From NCBI RefSeq assembly GCF_032075065.1, contig NZ_DAMAZC010000109.1, positions 1-14,562 of the forward strand: 14,562 nucleotides of DNA. The letters are read 5' to 3'. The notes under the pieces are model-generated. The model searched no databases. It worked only from the letters and a program-made list of their open reading frames with translations, and was not told the origin of the DNA. This document shows, one piece after another, positions 1 through 6,820 of this stretch (positions within the stretch are counted from its first letter, which is position 1; every line of letters begins with the position of its first letter). This DNA comes from Atlantibacter sp032075065. Lineage in GTDB: Bacteria > Pseudomonadota > Gammaproteobacteria > Enterobacterales > Enterobacteriaceae. The position numbers and the translations under genes were made by a program.

Positions 1-316
1 CGAGCAGTTGCTCTTTATCCATAACTTTGGCGTAGTCGTGGCTGATCTCGATAATTTCCGGCAATGCTCCGGAACGTGCCAGGGTGGTCACTTTGGTGTT
101 GTAGGCGTCTTCCTCCACAGGCACCTGTTTCACCGTAATGCCCGGATTCTCTTGTTCGAAGCGTTCAATTAGTTTACCAATCACGGCCTGGCGCTCCTGC
201 TCAACGGAGGAGTGCATAAACTCAATGGTGACGGAATCCTTTTTATCATCATTGCAGCCTGCCAACAGGGCGCAGGCAACCAGTGCTGATAACAGCACAA
301 TTTTATTTTTCCGCAT
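1..316 (-). CDS. ycjN: YcjN-like sugar ABC transporter solute-binding lipoprotein (partial, C-terminus outside window)
   Basis: The N-terminal 105 residues of an extracellular solute-binding protein (family 1, sugar type) are present; the rest runs off the left edge. A lipoprotein signal is visible: basic MRKNK, a hydrophobic stretch, and the lipobox LAGC with the lipidated cysteine at residue 21. Asp-rich residues follow (CNDDKKD). The segment IEFMHSSVEQERQAVI and the downstream ENPGITVKQVPVEEDAYNTKV closely match E. coli YcjN as I recall it. Such proteins are anchored in the periplasm and hand sugar to an ABC permease; in E. coli the partners are YcjO, YcjP and the ATPase YcjV. The gene starts 18 bases after the ycjM stop and has its own AGGAAA ribosome binding site, so the two genes very likely share a transcript. 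The ligand is unproven; a glucosylated glycerate or glucosyl disaccharide is inferred from the neighbour. Confidence 0.87.
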   Translation of the reverse strand, partial: MRKNKIVLLSALVACALLAGCNDDKKDSVTIEFMHSSVEQERQAVIGKLIERFEQENPGITVKQVPVEEDAYNTKVTTLARSGALPEIIEISHDYAKVMDKEQLL

Positions 317-334
317 GGTTATTTCCTTTATGTA

Positions 335-2014
335 TTAGCTAAGCCACAGCGATTGCCACGGACCTAACGTTATTGTTTTACCATTAATATATTCACCGCG
401 GATTAATTCATTATATTGCCCCTGCCCTAATGATAATGACTGAGGTCGGTCGGTGAAATTAAATAGCGCGGTTATTTTTCCTTCCTGCGCGTTGCCTCGA
501 ATAATTTCCAGCACGCCGTGACATCTTTCATTGATGCTGAATTCACTGTCGGGATGGAAAGCAGCATGGCGCTGGCGAATCGAAATAAGTTGCGTCAACG
601 CTTCCAGAGTGCGTGCGCGTAAACTTTCGGGCTGCGCAATCAATTGTTCGATTTCAGACTCAGGATATTTTTGGCGATTGATCGCCCGGTTATACCCCAG
701 ACGTTGAACGCCCTGATAATCATTGCGCGAGCCCAGTACGCTTTGAATATAGATCGCAGGCACGCCCGGGAAGGTTAATAGCAGCGCGTGCGCCAGAATA
801 AATCGCGCTAACCTTTCGCTGTCGTCACACTCAGGCGGCGTGAGGGCATCCATATAGGTCACGTTTAATTCATAAGGGCTGCGGGTGCCCTCGGGGTTAT
901 TTTTCCAGTTGACCTTCGCACCTTCGCTTTCAAGCGTGTCAACTAAGGTCAGGATCTCCTGTTCGGCAATAATGCCGCGCAGCGGATTCAAACCGATGCC
1001 GTCATGTGACGCGAGGAAGTTAAACCAGGTGGTGCGCCCGTCGCCCTGCGGCGGCAACACGCTGGCCCAGCTTTTCAGGGTGCTTACAGACTGGGTGCGG
1101 ATTGCGTGCAGCACCAGCGGCGGCAGCGGGAACTGGTACACCATATGCGCTTCATCGCCGCCGTTGCCCAGGTAAGAAACGTTGTCTTTATGGGGCACAT
1201 TAGTTTCAGTAATAATCATCGTACCAGGCGCGACCCGATCGGCGATGGCGCGAAACAGTTTCACCAGTAAATGGGTGTTTTCCAGATGAATACAGGAGGT
1301 GCCGGGGGTTTTCCACATAAATCCCACGGCGTCCAGCCGAACATAATCGGCCCCCTGCTCGAGGTAGTGGATCAGCACATCTACCATTGCCAGCAGCACG
1401 TTAGGATTGGCGAAATTGAGGTCAACCTGGTCAGTGCTAAAGGTTGTCCAGACTGGTTTTGTCTGGCCATTAGCAAAAGTGAATGGCGTTAACAGCGGTA
1501 ATGCGCGGGGACGCGTGACGGCGGATAAATCCACGCTCGGGTCGATCGCGATAAAGAAATCCTGATATTCCGGACGTTGATTAAGATAGCCCTTAAACCA
1601 TTCGCTTTCGGCTGACATATGATTGCAAACAAAATCAAACATCAGGCGCGTGGATTTTTTGATGGCGCGGATATCGCCCCAGTCGCCGTAATCAGGCGCA
1701 ACCTGATAATAGTCTTTCACTGAAAACCCATCGTCAGATGTCCAGGGATAAAACGGTAAGAAATGAACAATGGGAAATGCGCTGGCGAGATAGTCATTAT
1801 AAAAACGCTTGAAAGTGGTCAGCGTTTTTTCATTCGCCGCCGAGAATTGATCGGCATAGGTAATTAGCACCACATCCGATTCATCCCACCCCTGCTTGCG
1901 GGAGGATATAATGTTATGCGTTCCTTCAAGAATACGGGAAATTAATCTCTCCCGCAGCGCATCATTAAATTCATCGCCATAAACGCGTTCAACGATCTGT
2001 ATTATTTTATCCAT
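335..2014 (-). CDS. ycjM: YcjM, GH13 glucosylglycerate phosphorylase (sucrose phosphorylase family)
   Basis: A complete 559-residue protein, the same length as E. coli YcjM and alike along its whole length. It belongs to glycoside hydrolase family 13, the sucrose-phosphorylase branch. The catalytic residues are readable: the nucleophile Asp228 in VRLDAVGFMW, the acid/base Glu270 in IITETNVPH, and the transition-state Asp338 in LASHDGIGL; the conserved FVCNHMS lies at 128-134. YcjM-type enzymes split 2-O-alpha-glucosylglycerate with phosphate to give glucose 1-phosphate and D-glycerate in the cytoplasm; related enzymes act on sucrose or glucosylglycerol, so the substrate is inferred from the close YcjM match. 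There is no signal peptide. It is first in an operon with ycjN. In E. coli the ycj cluster lies elsewhere (near psp), so its place beside pntB differs. The ATG at 2014 has only a modest GGAAAA ribosome binding site and is preceded by a tiny out-of-frame reading frame (2002-2028). Confidence 0.93.
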   Translation of the reverse strand: MDKIIQIVERVYGDEFNDALRERLISRILEGTHNIISSRKQGWDESDVVLITYADQFSAANEKTLTTFKRFYNDYLASAFPIVHFLPFYPWTSDDGFSVKDYYQVAPDYGDWGDIRAIKKSTRLMFDFVCNHMSAESEWFKGYLNQRPEYQDFFIAIDPSVDLSAVTRPRALPLLTPFTFANGQTKPVWTTFSTDQVDLNFANPNVLLAMVDVLIHYLEQGADYVRLDAVGFMWKTPGTSCIHLENTHLLVKLFRAIADRVAPGTMIITETNVPHKDNVSYLGNGGDEAHMVYQFPLPPLVLHAIRTQSVSTLKSWASVLPPQGDGRTTWFNFLASHDGIGLNPLRGIIAEQEILTLVDTLESEGAKVNWKNNPEGTRSPYELNVTYMDALTPPECDDSERLARFILAHALLLTFPGVPAIYIQSVLGSRNDYQGVQRLGYNRAINRQKYPESEIEQLIAQPESLRARTLEALTQLISIRQRHAAFHPDSEFSINERCHGVLEIIRGNAQEGKITALFNFTDRPQSLSLGQGQYNELIRGEYINGKTITLGPWQSLWLS

Positions 2015-2050
2015 TTTTTATTTTCCATGGTAGCGGTCCCACGGAAATGA

Positions 2051-2079
2051 AATCTACTCCTGAGCTATATTTATGTCAA
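2051..2079 (-). promoter_or_regulatory. sigma70 promoter of ycjMN
   Basis: On the minus strand there is a perfect -35 box TTGACA (2079-2074), a 17-base spacer and a -10 box TAGATT (2056-2051, four of six matches). The predicted start of transcription is about 2044-2046, which leaves a leader of about 30 bases before the ycjM ATG. The CRP-like site abuts the -35 box, as expected for a weak -10 promoter helped by an activator. Confidence 0.7.
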
Positions 2080-2095
2080 TGAGATCGCCCTCACA
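2080..2095 (-). promoter_or_regulatory. CRP (cAMP receptor protein) binding site upstream of ycjM
   Basis: The minus strand reads TGTGA-GGGCGA-TCTCA, nine of ten matches to the TGTGA-N6-TCACA consensus. Its centre (2087.5) lies about 42-43 bases before the predicted transcription start and the 22-bp footprint would overlap the -35 box, which is the class II activator geometry. This suits a carbon-source operon under catabolite control. The site is read by eye and binding is not shown. Confidence 0.68.
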
Positions 2096-2186
2096 GAAAT
2101 CACCAATACATCGCACTCCATTTCCGTGGCAGCCATTAATTATTATTAATATAAATGTTTTCTGAAATAACATATAAATCAGACAT

Positions 2187-2213
2187 AAAAAAACCGCTCC
2201 GGAGAGCGGTTTT
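2187..2213 (-). terminator. Rho-independent terminator of pntAB
   Basis: On the minus strand, just after the pntB stop at 2235, a 10-bp stem AAAACCGCTC/GAGCGGTTTT closes on a UCCG loop (the stable C-UNCG-G tetraloop type) and is followed by seven T in a row. It ends the pnt transcript and separates it from the ycjM promoter downstream. Confidence 0.9.
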
Positions 2214-2234
2214 AAGCGGGAAATATAACGACTA

Positions 2235-3623
2235 TTAAAGCGCTTTAAGGATCGCATCCACGCTGGCTTTGGCATCGCCAAACAGCATATGGGTGTTTTC
2301 TTTAAAGAACAGCGGGTTTTGAACGCCAGCATAGCCGGTATTCATCGAGCGTTTAAACACAATAACGTTCTGCGCTTTCCACACTTCCAACACCGGCATG
2401 CCGGCGATGGGGCTGCGCGGATCGTCCTGCGCCGCCGGGTTAACCGTGTCGTTAGCGCCGATAACCAGCACGGTGTCGGTATCGGCGAAGTCGTCGTTGA
2501 TTTCGTCCATTTCCAGCACGATGTCATACGGGACTTTGGCTTCCGCCAGCAGCACGTTCATATGGCCCGGCAAACGGCCCGCCACCGGGTGAATGCCGAA
2601 ACGCACCTTGATGCCGCGCGCGCGCAGACGTTCAGTAATTTCCGCGACCGGATACTGCGCCTGCGCCACCGCCATGCCGTAGCCTGGGGTGATGATCACC
2701 GAATGGGAATTTTTCAGCATCTCAGCGGTATCTTCCGCGCTGATTTCACGGTGCTCGCCCACTTCGTCGCTTTCGCCCGTGGAAGAGCCGTCGGTGCCGA
2801 AGCCGCCCGCGATCACGCTGATAAACGAGCGGTTCATCGCCTTACACATAATATAAGACAGGATCGCACCCGAAGAACCCACCAGCGCGCCGGTAACAAT
2901 CAGCAGGTCATTGCTGAGCATAAAGCCCGCCGCCGCTGCCGCCCAACCGGAATAGGAGTTGAGCATCGACACCACCACCGGCATGTCCGCCCCGCCGATA
3001 GATGCCACCAGGTGCCAGCCGAACGCCAGCGCGATGAGGGTCATAATCAGCAGCGCCAGCACCTGTAGGCCCACGCTTTCGGTACGCACAAACACGATCA
3101 GCAGCAGGAATGAGACCACCAGCGCCGCCAGGTTCAGCTTGTGACGGTTCGGCAGCATCAGCGGTTTAGACGAAATCTTGCCACGCAGTTTGCCAAACGC
3201 CACGATGGAGCCGGTAAAGGTCACCGCGCCGATAAATACGCCGAGAAACACTTCGGTCAAATGGATGTTGACCAGAATCGGCTCCAGACCCGCGTCGTGA
3301 TACAGATAGCTGTTGAACCCCACCAGCACCGCCGCCAGACCGACGAAGCTGTGCAGAATCGCTACCAGCTCCGGCATTTCGGTCATTTCGACTTTCTTCG
3401 CCAGGTGAATACCGATTGCGCCGCCGATGACCATGGCGACGATGATCCACACCACGTTGCCGGTATCCGGCCCGAAGATAGTGGCGATCAGCGCAATCGC
3501 CATACCGGCGATACCAAACGTGTTGCCCTGACGGGACGTCTCATGTTTGGATAGCCCGGCCAGGCTAAAAATAAACAGAATCGCGGCAACAATGTATGCA
3601 GCTGTGACTAATCCTCCAGACAT
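2235..3623 (-). CDS. pntB: PntB, NAD(P) transhydrogenase subunit beta
   Basis: A complete 462-residue protein, the usual PntB length. With PntA it forms the inner-membrane proton-translocating transhydrogenase, which uses the proton gradient to drive hydride transfer from NADH to NADP+ and so supplies NADPH. The N-terminal ~260 residues are hydrophobic with many membrane helices (domain II); His91 (ILHSFVG), Asp213 (GGADMP) and Asn222, all known to matter for proton passage in the E. coli enzyme, are present. From about 290 comes the soluble NADP(H)-binding domain III, with the fingerprint GYGMAVA at 314-320, the VIGANDTVNPAAQDDP stretch near 387-402 and the KRSMNTGYAG loop at 424-433. It starts 10 bases after the pntA stop behind a GGGG-type ribosome binding site, so the pair is one operon. 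Confidence 0.98.
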   Translation of the reverse strand: MSGGLVTAAYIVAAILFIFSLAGLSKHETSRQGNTFGIAGMAIALIATIFGPDTGNVVWIIVAMVIGGAIGIHLAKKVEMTEMPELVAILHSFVGLAAVLVGFNSYLYHDAGLEPILVNIHLTEVFLGVFIGAVTFTGSIVAFGKLRGKISSKPLMLPNRHKLNLAALVVSFLLLIVFVRTESVGLQVLALLIMTLIALAFGWHLVASIGGADMPVVVSMLNSYSGWAAAAAGFMLSNDLLIVTGALVGSSGAILSYIMCKAMNRSFISVIAGGFGTDGSSTGESDEVGEHREISAEDTAEMLKNSHSVIITPGYGMAVAQAQYPVAEITERLRARGIKVRFGIHPVAGRLPGHMNVLLAEAKVPYDIVLEMDEINDDFADTDTVLVIGANDTVNPAAQDDPRSPIAGMPVLEVWKAQNVIVFKRSMNTGYAGVQNPLFFKENTHMLFGDAKASVDAILKAL

Positions 3624-3633
3624 GTGTTACCCC

Positions 3634-5163
3634 TTAGTTCTTCCGGAACATTTTCAGCATGCGCTGAGTGACGGTGAATCCACCAAAAATATTGATACTG
3701 GCGATCAGCACGGCGATGAAGCTTAAGAAACTCACCCAGCCGCCGTGACCAATTTGCAACAGCGCGCCCACTACGATAATTCCCGAGATGGCGTTGGTTA
3801 CCGACATCAGCGGCGTATGCAGGGCATGAGAGACGTTCCACACCACGTAGTAACCTACCACGCAGGCCAGGGCGAACACGGTGAAGTGGCCGAGGAAGGC
3901 TTTCGGGGCTACGTCCGCCAGCCAGCCGAACAGAATAATCGCCAGCGCCATCAGGGCATATTTACGCCACGGCGAGGCCGGTTTCGGCGGCTCAACGGGG
4001 GCTGCGTCGACCTTTTTGGCCGTCTGCGGCTGGGCAGAAACCTGAATCGGCGGCGCAGGCCAGGTGACTTCGCCGTCGCGGATCACGGTCACGCCGCGCA
4101 CAACCACATCGTCGAAATCGATAACCACATTGCCGTCTTTTTCTTTGCACAGCAGTTTGAGCAGGTTAACCAGGTTGGTGCCGTAGAGCTGGGATGACTG
4201 GGTCGGCAGACGGCCCGGCAGATCGGTATAGCCGATCACTTTGACACCGTTGGCGGTTTCGAACACCTGGTTTGGCACGGTGTATTCGCAGTTGCCGCCG
4301 TTTTGCGCCGCCAGATCGACCACCACGCTACCCGGCTTCATGGAATCAACCATTTCGCGAGTGATCAGCTTCGGCGCGGGTTTACCGGGGATTAGCGCCG
4401 TAGTGACGATGATATCCACGTCTTTCGCCTGAGCGGCGAACAGCGCCATTTCGGCCTTGATAAATGCTTCAGACATCACTTTGGCATAGCCATCGCCGCT
4501 GCCCGCTTCTTCCTTGAAATCAAGCTCAAGGAATTCCGCGCCCATACTTTGCACCTGCTCTTTTACTTCCGGGCGGGTGTCGAAGGCGCGCACGATAGCG
4601 CCGAGGCTGTTGGCCGCGCCAATCGCCGCCAGACCGGCAACGCCTGCGCCAATCACCATCACTTTTGCCGGCGGAACTTTGCCTGCCGCCGTGATCTGTC
4701 CGGTAAAGAAGCGGCCAAACTGATGAGCGGCTTCAACGATCGCGCGATAACCGGCGATGTTTGCCATCGAGCTTAAGGCGTCGAGCGACTGGGCGCGCGA
4801 AATACGCGGCACGGAGTCCATGGCCATCACGGTGACGTTGCGCGCCGCCAGCTGTTCCAGCAATGCGGGGTTTTGCGCGGGCCAGACAAAGCTCACTAAG
4901 GTGGTTCCCGGATTCAACAGCGGGATTTCGTCGTCAGTGGGAGCGTTAACTTTTAAAATAACGTCCGACGCCCAGATCTCATCGGAGCCCACCACTTCCG
5001 CGCCTGCCTGCACAAACGCGTCGTCATCAAAGCTTGCCAGTTTGCCCGCGTCGCGCTCAATGGCGACGGTGAAACCCAGTTTTAGCAGCTGCTCGACCGT
5101 TTTCGGCGTTGCGGCAACACGAGTTTCATTGGCCAACCGCTCTTTTGGTACACCAATACGCAT
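3634..5163 (-). CDS. pntA: PntA, NAD(P) transhydrogenase subunit alpha
   Basis: A 509-residue protein beginning MRIGVPKERL, matching E. coli PntA (510) end to end. Residues 1 to about 380 form the NAD(H)-binding domain I: the Rossmann loop GAGVAG at 172-177, Asp195 in RAFDTRPEV at the end of the second strand, and the RQD loop Arg120-Gln125-Asp128 in PRISRAQSLDA that contacts nicotinamide across the domain I/III interface. A Pro/Ala/Lys-rich linker (about 380-400) leads to four membrane helices of domain II. A longer start five codons upstream (MEGNT, 5178) is rejected: it overlaps the GAAGGGAA ribosome binding site placed seven bases before the chosen ATG, and the family begins at MRIG. The linker differs most from E. 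coli and lacks its cysteines. I could not identify a confident promoter on the minus strand upstream. Confidence 0.98.
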   Translation of the reverse strand: MRIGVPKERLANETRVAATPKTVEQLLKLGFTVAIERDAGKLASFDDDAFVQAGAEVVGSDEIWASDVILKVNAPTDDEIPLLNPGTTLVSFVWPAQNPALLEQLAARNVTVMAMDSVPRISRAQSLDALSSMANIAGYRAIVEAAHQFGRFFTGQITAAGKVPPAKVMVIGAGVAGLAAIGAANSLGAIVRAFDTRPEVKEQVQSMGAEFLELDFKEEAGSGDGYAKVMSEAFIKAEMALFAAQAKDVDIIVTTALIPGKPAPKLITREMVDSMKPGSVVVDLAAQNGGNCEYTVPNQVFETANGVKVIGYTDLPGRLPTQSSQLYGTNLVNLLKLLCKEKDGNVVIDFDDVVVRGVTVIRDGEVTWPAPPIQVSAQPQTAKKVDAAPVEPPKPASPWRKYALMALAIILFGWLADVAPKAFLGHFTVFALACVVGYYVVWNVSHALHTPLMSVTNAISGIIVVGALLQIGHGGWVSFLSFIAVLIASINIFGGFTVTQRMLKMFRKN

Positions 5164-5458
5164 AGTATTCCCTTCCATCGGTTTTTTAATGATGGTTTGC
5201 CCATTTAACTTTGGCGCAAGCAGCCCGTTTTAGCACCGCTTAAACCGTAGAAAAATATCTTTGTAACAAACTTTCTATAACCTACTGAAAATAACGACTG
5301 TGATCCAGATTCGATCTGCTGAATTTATGGGTTAATCGGTAAAACGGAAGTGAATAGCGGTGCTGATAGCTTTTTTTATCTGGTTTTCCTTCCGGAAGGC
5401 CGATTTTACGCTTCATTGACGCGGCAAAACATGATTCTACGCCGCGCCAAATCGCTGT

Positions 5459-5499
5459 TTTAACATCAATTTAACGCTAAAAGTCATAAGCTTTATCAT
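5459..5499 (+). promoter_or_regulatory. Candidate ydgH promoter with tandem TTTAAC repeat
   Basis: A -35-like TTAACG (5471-5476), a 17-base spacer and a -10 TATCAT (5494-5499, five of six) point toward ydgH, giving a leader of about 180 bases. TTTAAC occurs twice (5459-5464 and 5470-5475) exactly 11 bp apart, the second copy overlapping the -35 box. Tandem hexamers at 11-bp spacing are the usual arrangement for OmpR/PhoB-family response regulators, but the words do not equal the CpxR or PhoP consensus. Binding is speculative. Confidence 0.35.
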
Positions 5500-5555
5500 T
5501 TATTCCGGTCAGGCGGCTATTTTTGCATCCATAACGAAAGGTTATTAGCCGAAAT

Positions 5556-5595
5556 ATTGTCTGGCGCACCAGATGATAAAAATGGCGCAGACAAT
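5556..5595. repeat. 8-bp inverted repeat in ydgH upstream region
   Basis: ATTGTCTG at 5556-5563 and its exact complement CAGACAAT at 5588-5595 enclose 24 bases. Within the left half TCTGG-CGCA-CCAGA (5560-5573) can form a competing small hairpin. If transcription starts near 5506 this lies in the ydgH leader RNA; if it starts at the 5588-5617 promoter candidate, the right arm overlaps the -35 box and would be an operator. Confidence 0.4.
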
Positions 5596-5685
5596 TACGC
5601 CCTTTCAATGCAATAATCAGCGGCTGACGGTTTTTAGCATGCAATATCAGTTTTCATTTTTGCGCAAGGCAAAGGATTAATGTTT

Positions 5686-6630
5686 ATGAAGCTCAAGAAT
5701 TCCCTTCTGGTGTCTGCTGTGTTGTCGCTGTGCGCGTTGTCCGCACAGGCTGCCACCGAGTTAACGCCAGAGCAGGCAGCCGCGCTGAAACCCTTTGACC
5801 GTATCACCATCACGGGAAGGTTCAACGCAATTAACGAGGCGGCCTCAGCCATTTCTCGTAAAGCCGACCGCGTTGGCGCCGCCTCATTTTATATCGTTGA
5901 TACCAGTGATGCGGGCAACAGCGGCAACTGGCGCGTTATTGCAGACGTTTATCATGAAAACGCTGAAAAAGCAGAAGCGCCTAAAAACCGTGTGATCGCG
6001 GGCGTTATGGAACTGCCGAAAGAACAGGCCGTTCTCCTTGAGCCTTTCGATACCGTGACCGTTCAGGGCTTCTATCGCAGCCAGCCGGAAGTGAACGAAG
6101 CTATCGCCAAAGCGGCAAAAGCCAAAGACGCCTCATCGTTCTACATCGTTCGCCAGGTTGATGCCAACCAGGGCGGCAACCAGCGCATTACCGCGTTTGT
6201 CTATAAAGCCGATGCCAAAAAGCGCGTCGTGCAGAGCCCGGACGCTATCCCTGCGGATTCAGAAGCCGGACGCGCAGCGCTGGCTGCTGGCGGTGAAGCG
6301 GCTAAACAGGTTGAGATCCCAGGCGTTGCCACTACGGCTGCGCCAAGCAGCGACGTAGGCCGTTTCTTTGAAACCCAATCATCAAAAGGCGGGCGTTACA
6401 CTGTCACCCTGCCTGACGGTACTAAAATTGAAGAAGTGAATAAAATCACTGCGGCGCAAATGGTGCCGTTCGATAGCGTTAAGTTCACCGGTAACTACGG
6501 CAATATGACGGAAATTTCCTACCAGGTGGCGAAACGCGCCGCAAAAAAAGGCGCGAAATATTATCACATTACGCGTCAGTGGCAGGAGCGCGGCGGCAAC
6601 ATCACTATCAGTGCCGACCTCTATAAATAA
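5686..6630 (+). CDS. ydgH: YdgH, periplasmic protein with three DUF1471 (YhcN/BhsA-like) domains
   Basis: A 314-residue protein, the same length as E. coli YdgH and alike throughout. A Sec signal peptide (MKLKNSLLVSAVLSLCALSAQA) ends in AQA, so cleavage is expected after residue 22 and the product is periplasmic. Three copies of a DUF1471-type fold follow, each with a PFD opening, a long helix rich in Ala/Lys, and a strand of the SFYIV or YYHIT type: about 32-92, 115-180 and 258-314. An Ala-rich, probably flexible stretch (about 190-220) joins the second and third. DUF1471 proteins are linked to envelope stress and biofilm traits in enterobacteria, but no biochemical activity is known to me. 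The ATG at 5686 is chosen because AAAGGA lies nine bases upstream; the ATG at 5680 is too close to it. It is followed by its own terminator, so it is probably transcribed alone. Confidence 0.95.
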   Translation: MKLKNSLLVSAVLSLCALSAQAATELTPEQAAALKPFDRITITGRFNAINEAASAISRKADRVGAASFYIVDTSDAGNSGNWRVIADVYHENAEKAEAPKNRVIAGVMELPKEQAVLLEPFDTVTVQGFYRSQPEVNEAIAKAAKAKDASSFYIVRQVDANQGGNQRITAFVYKADAKKRVVQSPDAIPADSEAGRAALAAGGEAAKQVEIPGVATTAAPSSDVGRFFETQSSKGGRYTVTLPDGTKIEEVNKITAAQMVPFDSVKFTGNYGNMTEISYQVAKRAAKKGAKYYHITRQWQERGGNITISADLYK

Positions 6631-6650
6631 GCGTCTCGACTACGCTTTCA

Positions 6651-6675
6651 AAGGCAGCCCATGGCTGCCTTTTTT
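6651..6675 (+). terminator. Rho-independent terminator of ydgH
   Basis: A 9-bp perfect stem AAGGCAGCC/GGCTGCCTT with a three-base loop (CAT) is followed by a run of T to 6675. It lies 20 bases after the ydgH stop and separates ydgH from ydgI. Confidence 0.92.
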
Positions 6676-6705
6676 AATACGCGTAATTTTTTGTGTGATA
6701 CATCA

Positions 6706-6734
6706 TTGAAAGCTGACTTCGCACTCCGTAGAAT
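6706..6734 (+). promoter_or_regulatory. sigma70 promoter of ydgI-folM
   Basis: TTGAAA (6706-6711), a 17-base spacer and TAGAAT (6729-6734) match the -35 and -10 consensus in five of six bases each. The predicted start is near 6741, leaving about 80 bases of leader that contains an imperfectly stacked stem (CGATCC near 6749 with GGATCG near 6790). A perfect TATAAT at 6778-6783 lacks a good -35 and is a weaker second candidate. Confidence 0.6.
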
Positions 6735-6820
6735 CGCGCGCCTCAGAGCGATCCTCCATGGTTATGCGCCCAGGCGGTATAATTATTCTGGATCGGCCTT
6801 ATTTTTCGAACAGGACTCCT

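Larger units (their letters stand above)
2039..2129. repeat. Pair of perfect 11-bp inverted arms flanking the ycjM promoter (candidate repressor operators)
   Basis: CCACGGAAATG at 2039-2049 recurs as its exact reverse complement CATTTCCGTGG at 2119-2129, with centres 80 bp apart. The first arm covers the predicted transcription start of ycjM and the second lies about 79 bases upstream, so promoter and CRP site sit between them. This layout would suit a repressor that contacts two sites, for example the LacI-type YcjW that belongs to the E. coli ycj cluster. Neither arm is itself a clear LacI-type palindrome, so the identity of the binder is a guess. Confidence 0.5.
5164..5685. other. Divergent pntA-ydgH intergenic region (522 bp)
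   Basis: No convincing gene is seen. The region is AT-richer than its flanks and holds the control regions of pntA (minus) and ydgH (plus). Visible signals are a 12-bp perfect palindrome CCTTCCGGAAGG at 5388-5399, a tandem TTTAAC repeat with a candidate promoter at 5459-5499, and an 8-bp inverted repeat at 5556-5595. A second weaker ydgH promoter candidate is CAGACA (5588-5593), 18 bases, AATAAT (5612-5617). A 35-codon open frame at 5573-5680 has no ribosome binding site and is not called. Confidence 0.6.

Noticed and set aside
2289..3068. 259-codon open frame on plus, antisense to pntB
   Set aside because: Arg/His-rich composition typical of the reverse reading of a GC-rich gene; pntB is certain on the other strand.
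5236..5252. PhoP-box-like GGTTTA-N5-TGCTAA on the minus strand upstream of pntA
   Set aside because: Same match count as the rstA site but pntA is not a known PhoP target; taken as chance and as a warning on the rstA call.
5256..5270. Possible RstA box (GTTACA end) upstream of pntA
   Set aside because: The TACAT half of the TACATNTNGTTACA motif matches only two of five bases.
5251..5275. Ter-like TTGTAAC core upstream of pntA
   Set aside because: Only the seven-base core and two flanking bases match; the GTATG side and the conserved position-6 G-C pair are missing. Not a Ter site.
5573..5680. 35-codon open frame ending at the ydgH ribosome binding region, overlapping the alternative ATG at 5680
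   Set aside because: No ribosome binding site, no recognisable protein features, and it lies over probable regulatory DNA.
6758..6820. Upstream in-frame ATG that would extend YdgI by 21 residues
   Set aside because: No ribosome binding site, the family starts at MDKKLGL, and the extension lies in the promoter leader.
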